DNA from: a virus
IMG/VR virus record: IMGVR_UViG_3300028558_000791
Coordinates: 310,001-374,000 of that record
Reading direction: 5' to 3' (one strand)
DNA: 64,000 nucleotides
Shown here in pieces: positions 1 to 11,500 of this stretch. A program made the translations under genes and the position numbers. The notes under the pieces are model-generated. The model was not told the DNA's origin. It was given only the letters and a program-made list of their open reading frames with translations, and did not search any database. Position 1 is the first letter of the stretch, and each line of letters opens with the position of its first letter.

Positions 1-980
1 TTGCCATTCCATTTGTTTATGATGCTAGTTACTTGAAAACAAGCAGTACAGCAAATGCTGAAAGACCTTTGTTAGAGAAAATTATTAGAGACAGGTTGGC
101 AACACCCAAAGTATCTGATTCTGGTATTTCTGTGGCTGATACGGTTACCTACATACAAGGCAACAAGAACTTACAGGGAATAACCATAGGTGGAACTACT
201 CTTAGCAGTATTTTCAGCGGCAATGTGTATAAGCTATCCCAGCAACAAGCTTTTGCAGAATATCTATCTACTATCCGTTCATTAATGTTTAAACTAGTTG
301 ATTCTATGAGAATCATACATGCTCGACAAGGAAGCTATTACTGGCTACCAATTCCCGCAGTGCGCGGTCCTGAGGGCGGCTGTAGTATACGAGACGTACC
401 ACTCAGCAAGAATATTGACCCGGCTCTATTTACTATCAACGATTTTGACATCATTGAAAAGCAGGCTGGCGTTATTCTATCCAATCTAAACAGCTCATCC
501 GTTCAGCCATCTGTTACTCCAGACGCTGGAAGTTTTGCCTTTTCTAACTACAAGCTGACCTTTGATTCTAGTACCTCAGACTCCCAGGGTAACCTAAGCA
601 CTAGGTCACAAGATACCCTAACCAAAATTAGAACCAAGTCTTTAAAAGAGGCTTCTGAGGCTCTACAGATAATTGAAATGATTATGGGAGAGTTCAGCGG
701 TTTGGGTCTAGCTGATATTATTGCTATTATGGGCGCTCTCTATGTTATGCCGCTCAATGATCCTGATAGCAAAGGCACCGGCAACTTACTGGGATTTTTG
801 GATGATGATGCTGTTGTAAGAGCGGAAGAGATACTTGAACTCCCTGATAAGAGCCTACAGAACGTAAGGTCTGGAATCACTCCAGCGATGACTACTTTGT
901 GCAATACTGTCAATGGCTTTTACCAAATTATGGACCAGATTTTCCAAGACTACTTGAACAATGCTGCTCTCAACCTTTAA
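1..980 (+). CDS. Baseplate-region structural protein of unknown family, 5' end outside window
   Basis: The reading frame is open from the first complete codon at position 3, so the true start lies upstream and the TTG at 33 is not a convincing start. About 325 residues are visible. The sequence has no signal peptide or membrane segment. A Ser/Thr-rich middle is followed by a helical second half containing a repeated 'AIMGALYVMPL'-type hydrophobic stretch. I do not recognise the family. It lies directly before the gp25-like wedge and baseplate J-like genes, so a role in the tail or baseplate is inferred from position only. Confidence 0.75.
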   Translation, partial: AIPFVYDASYLKTSSTANAERPLLEKIIRDRLATPKVSDSGISVADTVTYIQGNKNLQGITIGGTTLSSIFSGNVYKLSQQQAFAEYLSTIRSLMFKLVDSMRIIHARQGSYYWLPIPAVRGPEGGCSIRDVPLSKNIDPALFTINDFDIIEKQAGVILSNLNSSSVQPSVTPDAGSFAFSNYKLTFDSSTSDSQGNLSTRSQDTLTKIRTKSLKEASEALQIIEMIMGEFSGLGLADIIAIMGALYVMPLNDPDSKGTGNLLGFLDDDAVVRAEEILELPDKSLQNVRSGITPAMTTLCNTVNGFYQIMDQIFQDYLNNAALNL

Positions 981-1011
981 TCCATTGGATTGCCTAATAA
1001 TTTTGCATTAC

Positions 1012-1020
1012 AAGGTGGAG
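1012..1020 (+). promoter_or_regulatory. Strong ribosome binding site that sets the gp25-like start
   Basis: The purine-rich run AAGGTGGAG lies five bases before the ATG at 1026. It decides against the upstream in-frame TTG at 990, which has no comparable site. Confidence 0.7.
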
Positions 1021-1025
1021 CCGGT

Positions 1026-1457
1026 ATGTCTTTTGACCTAAAAATAGTTAACGGGGATTTGGTTGTCAGCCAAAGTGCCCTTCAGACCGTGGAAGATAGC
1101 GAAAAGCTTATCCAAGACATCCTCAAGATTTGCTTGACGGACGTAGGGGGTAATCCCATACATCCGTCATATGGTTCTTTCTTGTCGAGATCAGTAATTG
1201 GGAACGCCCAACAGACTAGTGTAGTTGTGCAAATAGCTAAGTCACAACTCAATACTTGTTTGACGAATTTGCAGTATTTGCAAACCCTACAAATGAAATC
1301 TCTACAAAAAATGACTGCAGATGAGCAACTTGCAGCAATAACAGGTATATCTGTAGTAAGAAGTGCATTTGATCCAAGACTCTTCAACGTTAAAATCAGT
1401 TGTGTGACAAAAGGATTCAAACCAATCACTACTGCTTTTAGTATCTCAACAATTTAA
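1026..1457 (+). CDS. gp25/W-like baseplate wedge protein
   Basis: This 143-residue protein resembles the GPW/gp25 family, which forms part of the baseplate wedge in contractile tails. The N-terminal half shows the family pattern: a beta-strand opening 'FDLKIVNGDLVV', a helix with 'EKLIQDILKICLTD', then 'GGNPIHPSYGSFL' and 'VIGN'. The length fits the family. I chose the ATG at 1026 because a strong ribosome binding site precedes it; a longer frame from TTG 990 adds 12 residues without support. It sits just before a baseplate J-like gene, the usual order in myoviruses and related contractile systems. The family call is by motif and context, not by a search. Confidence 0.72.
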   Translation: MSFDLKIVNGDLVVSQSALQTVEDSEKLIQDILKICLTDVGGNPIHPSYGSFLSRSVIGNAQQTSVVVQIAKSQLNTCLTNLQYLQTLQMKSLQKMTADEQLAAITGISVVRSAFDPRLFNVKISCVTKGFKPITTAFSISTI

Positions 1458-1466
1458 GGATAGCTT

Positions 1467-4400
1467 ATGGTCACAATAAGGTCAGTAAATGAAATTATTG
1501 CCAACCTGATAGACTTTTTCAGAATGGCACAACCTAACCTGGACACTAAACCAGGTACTGTGGCTAGAGATCTGTTTATCGAAGGTCCATCATCTCAATT
1601 ATCCATTCTGTATGATGAGTTACAAGGTGTCTCTAATAAGCAGTCGCTAAGACTATCTATCGGAACAGATTTAGATAAACTGGGCAAAAACTTTGGGTTA
1701 ATTAGAAAGCAGTCTACTCCATCAACAGGTGTGGCTCTATTAACGTTCTCTTCCTTAAATTCCACTATTAATGTCAATAAGGGCTCTTCTATCTTTACAT
1801 CGGGTGGTTTAGGATTCACTGTGGTCAATGGTATTTCTATTGTTCCATCCAATATCAATTTCTATCGCTCAGTCGCCAGTAAGTTCGCTGCCCAACTTGC
1901 TTTCGTAGGAATCACAGACCAATACGCTGTTGAAGTTACGGTTATCGCCTCTGCTCCAGGTTCATCTGGAAACATTGGCCAATATACGCTATCTAAAATC
2001 AGTATACCAGGTATCAGTAATGTAACCAACGTTGCCAGTTTTGCCGGTGGAACTGACCAGGAAACTGATGCGGCCTTTAGAAACCGTGTTCTATCTACAT
2101 TCAGTGGTTCCAGCGTTGGAACTCAACTCGGTTATTTGAACGCAGCTCTAAGTGTGACTGGAGTTCAGGATGCCGTTGTAATTGAGCCAGGCGACCCGCT
2201 AATGACTCGTGATGGCACTGTAACAGAAACCATCAATGGCGTCTTAACAATCGTTTCAGAGGGTTCTGGAGGTAAAGTAGATATAGCAGTTTTAGGAACT
2301 AACGATGTTGCTAATACTGACACTTTTATTTATCAAGATAAAAGTAATAATAACGATCCTACTAACTCCAAAAATGACTTTGTGCTAGGCCAAATTATTG
2401 CAGATGCTAATTTAAGTGTTTCTCAAAAGAGAGTTAAAGACATAAAGAATGGCCAGCTCCCTGCCCAACCAGTAGATTCTATTATTCAGGTAACTGGCTC
2501 AATCAGTGGTTCTAACTTTATTCCATACTCAGTAGATCAATATGGTCGTGGCTCAGGTAACTATCAACTACAGAAAGATACTGGAGTTTATGGTGGTAGC
2601 CCATTCGGATTCGATACTTTCATTTGGAAGAACAATCAAATTGAATTCCAAGAAGATTTAATCAAGGGTCAGACTAACGGTCAAGATCCAACTACATTTA
2701 CTGAAGTACAACAAATTACCGATGCTCAGCAGCAGTTGGGCGTAACAAATGAAAATAGCACTGTAACTAGCGACCGCACTATCATTCAGTTACTACATAC
2801 TCCAGCCACTAACGTCACCAGAGTCTTCAATACAAATACTGGAGAAAGATATCTAATCACCAATCAGAATTTTGATAATACCGCCCCATTTAACACAACT
2901 GGTAGAATTAAAATTTCCGGTAACACATTACCTTCCCCTAGCGATATTCTTCAGGTAGATTATACTTGGGTTGTAGATTATGATAGATATTCTGATTTCG
3001 ACGGATTGCTTGACACTCAAAATCCAAGAACTGTTACTGATAGTATAGATTGGGGATATCCTTCTGCTATTAAGAGTGAATTTGTTGATTTTACTTTAAG
3101 TCCAGGAAATAACTTTTACGTAGGAACTGCATCCCATCCGGTTGATACTGTCATTTCAACTAATAGTTATCTGCAAGTAGATGGATATGTGCAAATAATT
3201 AAGTCTGGAGCCTTCGTCAATAGACTATCAGTAGTAGTAAGTAACTTAGAGAGTCCTACTACATCAGTAGATAGTATCGTTTGGAAAAACAACGGCACAG
3301 AACTATACAAGACTGCCCAAAATGATGGTTCCTTCTCTAATTTAGCCGGAGTAGTTGGAATTGATATTGTGTATACCACAACTATCATTTTGCCAACTGA
3401 TTCAGCCGCTCAGATAGGAGATAGGGTTTCTATCTACATGAACCTTAATAATATCTTCCAGTCCGGTGCCCTACAAGGTAGCAGTAACGGAGCGCAGATA
3501 ACGATACCATCTTTGTTGGTAGGTTCATCTACTGATAGAATTAACCTAAGAGTAACATACATTGCCAATGTCAATGATCTATTCTCTTCAGCAATTACTT
3601 CCCTTCCAACTAGCAGAGTTGGTAATGGTTATGCCCTTTCCACTAACAGTGGATTCAATAACTTTAGCATTGTCAATGTATCTAGACGTGAGAATCAGAT
3701 TGTTCAGCTCAATCTAAGCAATCAATTTTTCGTAGAACTAAATCTACCAAGCTCTGATTACAATTTGGATGCCGATAAGGTTCTTTCGGTAGTCAGATTG
3801 TCTGACGGCAAGGAACTATGGAATGCTGATCATGAAGGTCAAGCTACCGTTGGAACAGATGGTAATTACCAGCTCATACTAACAGGATTCAATACTCCTG
3901 TCACGGCTGACCGTGTGTTGATAATCTATTATGCTGACGACCTACGTCGCTTCCAGCCATTCAGTTTTGGCAACCAAATCATCAAGACTAAAATCAATAA
4001 TCTAGGTGTAGACCCTATTAGTAAGAACTTCACAGTTCCATTGATTGAGCTAACTGCTCAAGCTAGCGGATTGAATTTCGAAGTAGTTGAGCAAAACAGT
4101 GATACGGTTCTTTTCAATGTATTGGATGGATACCTAACTCCAATCAGCGCTACTCAAGCTAATCTAAATAGCTTAACTGTTAACTTTTCTAGTCTCCCAG
4201 ATTTGACAAACAAGCGTATTAAAATTACGGGAGCTATTGCTCCAAATAATGACGGGTATTATGATATCATCGATTATAATGTGATGACCAATAATATCAC
4301 CATCACCAACATACTAGATCATATTACCGCGAATCAAATTTCCATAGTAAGAGTATTGGATGGTAAAGAGTTATGGAACTATAGTGGCACTATTGATCAA

Positions 4401-5561
4401 GCAAATAATAGGTTGATCATCCCTAAAACTTCCAATGCTGTAGCTAATGACTTAGTTTATGTTATGTTTTTCAACTACAATAACCTAAGAAAAGCGCCAA
4501 CTAGAATCGTAGGAACCATTGTTGACCAAGTTGTCAATGTAGGAGTTATCTCTGTTATTGGAACTAGCATGGCTCTGGCGTCTGATGTTATCTTCACGGC
4601 CACGAGCACTGGCCTCCAGCAGAATTTACAAGAAGCTTTGCGCAAGGCTTTGGGTCTCAGCTCCACAGCCAGCATTCCGTCTACTATAAAGATTGCTAAG
4701 GTTGTTAAGGCTGAGAAGGTTCAGACATTCTCCGCCGGAAGCGATATTGTTACCAGCGTATTGTCTACGTTTGATGTAATTGGAACCACAATTGCTAACA
4801 ATCTATATTTTGCAGATACTATGCAATCCAATCCATTGTTACCAAATCTAGATTTCGTTCTTCCAGCTACCACTAATAATACTTTGACTGGTTCGAATAA
4901 TAACCTACCAACTGTAGGAGATTTGATTAGAGTATCTTTCTATTACACAACTGATAATGACTCTGAAAATCTGTCATATACTCGAATTGGTTCGTTATAT
5001 ACAAATAAGAAGTTCGCGTTGATTAACCAGATTTATGTGAATAGCGGATTTCAAGCGTCTCAGGCTACCAAGTTTAGCGCTACCTCATTTACCAAGCCAA
5101 GTGTCGGTGCCAGATATACAACCTTCTACAATTATCTTGCTCCAAAACAAAATGAAAGAATTCTGATACAGTATAACTATAACAAACTGATCTCAGATAC
5201 TACCTTCACAATTGAAGGAAGCCGCCCTATCAATGCTGACGTGTTAGTCAGATCCGCTAAGTTGATTCTAATTGACCTAACTATGAACGTAGTTATCAAC
5301 CAGAATTTCTTAACGACCTCCGCTACCGTTCTGCAGAACCTGCGTAATCAAATGGTAGCTGCCTTAACTACCACACAGCTAGGTCAAACTATAGACCAAA
5401 TAACGTTAATCAATATAGCTCAAGGCGTACAGGGTATAGATAGGGCAAGAATACTCTTCTTCAACGTAACCGGACTACCAGGTCAAGTACTTAGTATCGT
5501 TGCTAACGAAGACCAATACTTCCAGTCCAATAGCATCACCATAAACACTGAAACAAGATGA
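1467..5561 (+). CDS. Baseplate J-like protein, greatly enlarged
   Basis: This 1364-residue protein carries baseplate J (gpJ/gp47) hallmarks at its ends. Near the N-terminus are a helical region, then 'GTDLDKLGKNFGL' (about 67-79), a beta region ending 'PGSSGNIGQYTL' and 'GGTDQETDAAFRNRVL' (about 195-210), followed by 'GVQDAVV'. The C-terminal 100 residues resemble the J tail. Family members are usually 300-500 residues; the extra length is a Ser/Thr/Asn-rich beta insertion. Two copies of a short motif, 'DGKELWN', occur near residues 780 and 965, and a related motif is in the next gene. A ribosome binding site (AAGGAT) precedes the ATG. The gene overlaps the next by four bases. It should join the wedge to the baseplate periphery. 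Confidence 0.8.
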   Translation: MVTIRSVNEIIANLIDFFRMAQPNLDTKPGTVARDLFIEGPSSQLSILYDELQGVSNKQSLRLSIGTDLDKLGKNFGLIRKQSTPSTGVALLTFSSLNSTINVNKGSSIFTSGGLGFTVVNGISIVPSNINFYRSVASKFAAQLAFVGITDQYAVEVTVIASAPGSSGNIGQYTLSKISIPGISNVTNVASFAGGTDQETDAAFRNRVLSTFSGSSVGTQLGYLNAALSVTGVQDAVVIEPGDPLMTRDGTVTETINGVLTIVSEGSGGKVDIAVLGTNDVANTDTFIYQDKSNNNDPTNSKNDFVLGQIIADANLSVSQKRVKDIKNGQLPAQPVDSIIQVTGSISGSNFIPYSVDQYGRGSGNYQLQKDTGVYGGSPFGFDTFIWKNNQIEFQEDLIKGQTNGQDPTTFTEVQQITDAQQQLGVTNENSTVTSDRTIIQLLHTPATNVTRVFNTNTGERYLITNQNFDNTAPFNTTGRIKISGNTLPSPSDILQVDYTWVVDYDRYSDFDGLLDTQNPRTVTDSIDWGYPSAIKSEFVDFTLSPGNNFYVGTASHPVDTVISTNSYLQVDGYVQIIKSGAFVNRLSVVVSNLESPTTSVDSIVWKNNGTELYKTAQNDGSFSNLAGVVGIDIVYTTTIILPTDSAAQIGDRVSIYMNLNNIFQSGALQGSSNGAQITIPSLLVGSSTDRINLRVTYIANVNDLFSSAITSLPTSRVGNGYALSTNSGFNNFSIVNVSRRENQIVQLNLSNQFFVELNLPSSDYNLDADKVLSVVRLSDGKELWNADHEGQATVGTDGNYQLILTGFNTPVTADRVLIIYYADDLRRFQPFSFGNQIIKTKINNLGVDPISKNFTVPLIELTAQASGLNFEVVEQNSDTVLFNVLDGYLTPISATQANLNSLTVNFSSLPDLTNKRIKITGAIAPNNDGYYDIIDYNVMTNNITITNILDHITANQISIVRVLDGKELWNYSGTIDQANNRLIIPKTSNAVANDLVYVMFFNYNNLRKAPTRIVGTIVDQVVNVGVISVIGTSMALASDVIFTATSTGLQQNLQEALRKALGLSSTASIPSTIKIAKVVKAEKVQTFSAGSDIVTSVLSTFDVIGTTIANNLYFADTMQSNPLLPNLDFVLPATTNNTLTGSNNNLPTVGDLIRVSFYYTTDNDSENLSYTRIGSLYTNKKFALINQIYVNSGFQASQATKFSATSFTKPSVGARYTTFYNYLAPKQNERILIQYNYNKLISDTTFTIEGSRPINADVLVRSAKLILIDLTMNVVINQNFLTTSATVLQNLRNQMVAALTTTQLGQTIDQITLINIAQGVQGIDRARILFFNVTGLPGQVLSIVANEDQYFQSNSITINTETR

Positions 5562-8500
5562 TAGCAACTCTTAGAGTCGTCAATTTAGCTATAAACAGCA
5601 GCACTAGTATAGATGTTTCATTTACAGAAGCATTGACTGGTGATCTTGTGACTGGTAACGTCTCTATTCTTTCGCAGACCGAAAATGTTCCCAACTCAGA
5701 AGTTCTACAGATTTCTGTAAATGGAAATGTTCTTTCTATTACCTGCCAACCCCTCACACCATATTCGGCATTCTACTTACAGTTTCAATCTACCCCTGGT
5801 AATCCATTTATTTCTCTAAATGGAGACGCTAAAATTTCTGAGGATGGCGTCTCCAATAGGATGATTATTATTGGTCCATTACCATCTGACAATCCTGTTA
5901 ATGACTATCTACAGTCATTTTACCAAAACAACATTTACAAAACTAGTGATACCACAACGGTTGTAAATAAGTACATTCAATCTATTGCCGTTAATTTTGC
6001 TAGAGCATTATATGATATTAGGCAGCTTGGAAATGAGAACTATCTCTCATTTACCATAGTAGATGAAGTACACACAAAGGGAGAAACTCCTTTTGAAAGA
6101 CTATATGAAGAGGGAGCCTATGATGTATTTAGATTAGGTTTCGGTCTTTCAGAGGCGCCCGTATCTACTACATTTGTTTTTGATAGTTTTCCATCTTATC
6201 CAGTTACTTTGCAAAGACAATTGGTAACTGAGATTATTAAAGCTTCTTCTAACGATACTGATGGTACTTTTAATATCAATACTCTTGTTTTCAATCTAAG
6301 TAACAAGCCAGTTACTAGGGTAAATAGCATCACATTTACTTTAACTACTGCAGACCCAGTATTCGTTTACGATATTGATAAGCTCGGATACCAGATTCTA
6401 AATTCTACTTTTGACCAGGATTTTGCCTCTAGCTATTTGCTATTAGAAGACAACCAAGTCAAAATAAATGAGTCCATTCTAAGCGATCCTAATTTCTCTT
6501 TGGATCAGATATTCCATATTGTAATTGAGTACGAGTACAAAGGTTTAGGAATTCAAGTAGATCCTACTACGGTAAATACATTTGCGACCCTACAATCTGT
6601 TAGAGAAGTTCTACCTCCTATTATCAACATCTTCAGTTTAAAGCATGCTCCTATAACTGATGCATCTAATAATACTGTAACAACAGGCGGAGTATTTTTC
6701 ATAGATCCAAATTCTGGAACTGGTACTCCACATCCTGCATTCATGGTTGAAATACCATTCAGCCTCAGCGGTTTGCCATCCTCTCCAGGAGTTTACTCTA
6801 TAGACTATTCTACTGGAACTGTTTATGTATATGGTGCAAATAGCGATAATGATGGTACTGGACCGTCACCCCCACTAGCTACATACTACTATAAGTTTAC
6901 ATTCACTCCAGACATAGATTACGTTTATGATTCTGATTTGCTAGAATTGGTTGCATTACCATTAGGTAATTTGATTGACCAGGCTGGCACCATTGCATTC
7001 AATTATGAGCAAGTTTTAATTCCAGGCGTAGACTATGTTGCAGACACTCACATTGAGTCTATCAATGAAAGAATTGGCAATAAACTAAACGCCCTCAACT
7101 CTCTTACAACTCTACATTCACCAATCACTAATGTGTTTCAAATTTTCAACGAAACATCTGGTGAAATATACATTCTAGATAGATGGAATGATGACACTGT
7201 TTATTTCAGATTCAACAGCCCTCCAAGAGTATTAAACCAAATCGGAGAGAACTCTAAATTCTTCACGGTTACTAATGAGCTATTGGGAATTAATACTACT
7301 ACTACGAATGCTAATAACCTACGTATTTTCGTTATCCTATTAGCAAACAACACAATCATCAATTCATCACAAGATGGTATTGGTGCTTCGTTCAATACTA
7401 GTCTACAGTTCACGAATGGTAATGTTTTCAATAGAGAGCTGTGGTTTGACCAAGAATTCACTGCCGGTTTCAATGTAGATAGAATACAGGTTCCTGGTGA
7501 GTATGTTGTTGACTATAAGAATGGAGTTGTATACGTTGCAGTATCTTCAACCCAGAGTAATGACATTGGTACAGTTACGTACAAGAAAAACAGTATAGTT
7601 CCAAGTTTCCCACATGTCATTAGTGTAGATGATATCTATAACCGTATCAGCGTCCTAAATCCTAAGAACAAGCAGTTCTCATACTTATCATTCGGTGATG
7701 GATTCATAGTCCCACAGAATTTAGATATCTCTGATGAGGCTTTCCTTAATGGAGTTACATCATCTCCATATCAGATTTTCCAAAATCAGGTTGGGGCATT
7801 TGTACAATCCACATTCGTAAATGGCGTAACCAATGCCGTTAAGTATGTAAGAAGTGTTTATGAATTTAACGATCTAACTAACAGTAGCAACCCAATCAAT
7901 TTTGGAATTGTAAGTACTAGTAGTAATTTTAACATCACTGTTGGTTCAATCAATAGACAATCTTTTGAGAGCGTGCAGTTTGATGGTTCTAATTATTTCA
8001 TTACACTTAACGAAAACATACCATATCTTTCTCCAGGAATTACATTCACATTTGATGTGGTAAGAACATCTGATTTGCAACCACTATGGAATGGATCTGG
8101 AACTGTTGTACCGGGTAATCCACTCAAACTAATTCTTCCTGGCATTGGATCTCCTCAAATTGGAGATTTGGTAAAAGTAACTTACTCATTCTCAATTGTA
8201 CCATTAGAAAGAGTGATTGTAGATTATAATAAGGGAGATTTCTTTACTGACTATACGTATGTTGCCGATGAAATTCTAGTTAGTTACGAATATGGAGATA
8301 ACGTAATTGACTTCCGTAAGAATTTGAATTTGCCAACCGGCTCAAACTACTATGTATCTTACAAGGCTGGAGCGCTCCGTGATGCCCTTCTCAGGAACTT
8401 CGGAACATTGGTAAACGTTCCCGACTTATCTACTTTTGATTTGAGTTTGGATAGAGAAAGATACCGCGATGCCTTGTATGCCGCGCTTTCATCTTTTATT

Positions 8501-11500
8501 CAAGGACCAACCGTTGCTGCTATCAAGAACATTGGACAAGTTATTACACATGTTGAACCTGAGGTAATTGAATCGGCATTTGAAATCTGGTCATTAGGTA
8601 GCAGCCTATTGTTCCCAGTTAGTGTGCAAACTACTGGAAGCTTCCAGCTCTTACCAGCTCACTATGGTAATGGAGTGCTCATTGATCAGCCAGAACAAAC
8701 TATTACTATGCCTGTTAATTCAAACTTACGTTTGGAAGAAGGCACATTTGAAACTTGGGTACTACCACAATGGAACGGCTTAGATAATGATGCCTCATTG
8801 GCATTCCATATAACTAGAGATGGTTATGCTATAGATCCGTATAGACTATTTATCGGAGGATCAGAGTATCATCCAGAATTAGATGGTAAGTATAACTTCA
8901 CACTAAATAAGCAGTCAAATGTTACAGGTCGTCCTAATAGGAATAAAGACGGTATTTTCATCTATTATGATAAAGATATCTCTGGCAGCTTCTACCGTTG
9001 GTATGTGGAAGTTATCGATGGATATGTGGCTCCTGACAATCATATTTACCAATTCCAGATTTTCTCCTCAGGTAAATTCTACGATGTTAAACCTATTGGT
9101 GGGGTTAAGCCATCTAATATGAGTACCTTCACTGGTACTAGTAAAGTTAATCTAACCATTAGACCATCATTTGATGGATATGGAATTGATGAAGGTATTA
9201 CTTTTGTTTCTGATGTTGAGCATTACATTTTGGACTTTGGTTTGACCAAAGATTCCAATAGACTTTCTATTTTCAAAGATGTAAGTGGATACATGAACTT
9301 CCGAGTTTATGATAGAGACCACAAGATGTATACTATTAGTGCCGATGTATCATCTTGGAAAAATAACGTACCTCACATGGTAGCAGCTTCTTGGAAGTTG
9401 AATACTAAGAACAATCGTGATGAGATGCATTTGTTCATTGATGGGTTGGAAGTTCCAAATATCATCAAGTACGGACAGAAACTACAGCCGTATCTACATG
9501 AGAAATTTAGAACTGTTAACCCAGAAGAAATAGTGGGTCTAGCAACTCGCGATATCGTTGGTTCAACAGATTTGGCCACTTTAGAAGGTTCTACTCTAGT
9601 TACATCGAGTATCAACTTTAGTGATTTTAAAGTGTTCATTGGAGATACTATCTTCATTAACGAAAATGGATTTTCTCCGGTTGGATATACGATTATCAAT
9701 ATCAATGGCCAATCATTAACTCTAAATTCGGCGATGCCTGTCACTATGAATGGTGGTAGATTCTCTGTTAATCAGACTGAGTTCCCAGTTTCATCTGAGA
9801 TTAACATTGCTCCAAATATCGCAGTAACTACAGTACATACATTTGCTACCGGCACTGATCTAACTACAATCTCGGGATCTGCTACAGTAACATCTGTTGG
9901 AACTAACTTTAGTGCGTTGGGCGTCAAACCAGGCTTCATACTAAGAATAGATAATTCTTCTTTTGCTCTAACCTATAGCATTGTTCAAGTAAGTGGTAAT
10001 TCACTCACCATTACCGATCCATCTCCACTAAGTCTATCTGGAGTTACTTTCCAGATCTACTCAAATGTAGAGAACGAAATTCCTGGTGTTAGGGCGCTTC
10101 ATCCAGCCTACAGCATTACTCAAGATGCTAATTTCAATAATATTTTGACTGTATCAAATGATGTTTTTGCTAACGATCTAATCCTAATTAGAACGCTCGG
10201 CTTAAACTTTAAGGATATCAAAAAACAATATTATGTTTGGAGTTCTCAGATAGAGAACGTTCTACAGACTCAATTGCCTCCACCAATCAATTTGGACCAG
10301 GCCAACATCACTAGAATTATTACACCAACCACTGCTATTGGTCCAGCTAATTCTACTTTAATGGCAGGCGTATTTGTTTCTAACTATCTACCAACAGCAA
10401 AACCATCTAATGCTCAAGTTGGTAGAACTATACAAGCTACTATTAGCGGTACTAACGTTGATTTCTCTGTGCCAGTACAAGTTACTATTAATGGTATTTC
10501 AGGCATTAATACAATCAATGAGACTATTACATTTACTAACTATGGTACTCTAGATTTTACTAACACTTTTGTTACAGTTAACTACGTATGGGTTAATGTT
10601 AAACCAGTCAATGCAAGTAAAAATGCATTAGCATTAGAGTTGAGAGAAAAATACCCAATGACTCATGGCGAGTCCAGTGGTCTAGTTCCAGTTATTAGAT
10701 ATAGCTATCATATCAATGGAGGTTATACTCTAGGCGGTAATGGTATTGATAATACAGTAACCGATCTAAACAATACGTTTAGTGCGCTGGATATCAACAA
10801 CTATTTGATTATCCATTCGCCACCAACTGTAGCTGGATTCTATTTGATTACCGGGCTATCTACTGATAGACACTCAATAACTATTCAGCCAACTGCCGCA
10901 TCTTTCTCAGTGCCACTACCTTATTTTGCTAACGGAGCATACCAGGTACTAAACACTACGCAATATCGTAGCGGCTTGCAAAACGGATATTTTACTCTAG
11001 AAGCTGGAGTTCTTCCAGGTCAACAGTATTTCCTTGACCAAGGATTCTATGAACTAGAGTACTCTACTTACGCTAGAATTAAGTTTGATGCTCTTAACAC
11101 CAAGATGTATATCGGAAGTGATTTCCAGGGACATAGTCAAGCAAATTCTATTATCGACCAAGCAACTATCTACTCAATCATGTTGACCGATACTAGAGTT
11201 GGTGAAGTAATTGCCCTACACAAACATTCTGTCACCAAAGATTTCAACTCTCTAAGGCCACCTAAAGCAGACTCTAATACGTTAGCGCTGATTGACTTTG
11301 ATACTTATCCATTTACTAATGATGCCAGCTTTTATGCTAGCACCAACAATGACCATAAACATTTCCAATCAGATTTTACGGTTAATGATAACTTCAGTCA
11401 GAGCTTGGTAATCTTGGATGAGCCGCTAGTTTTATCTAACGATGGAATATTGGATACTAGACATCAAGGAACTATTGAATTCTGGATGAGTCCAATATTC

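Noticed and set aside
9373-9744. A 123-residue antisense frame inside the giant LamG-like gene
   Set aside because: The sense frame is continuous with domain motifs; the antisense product has none.
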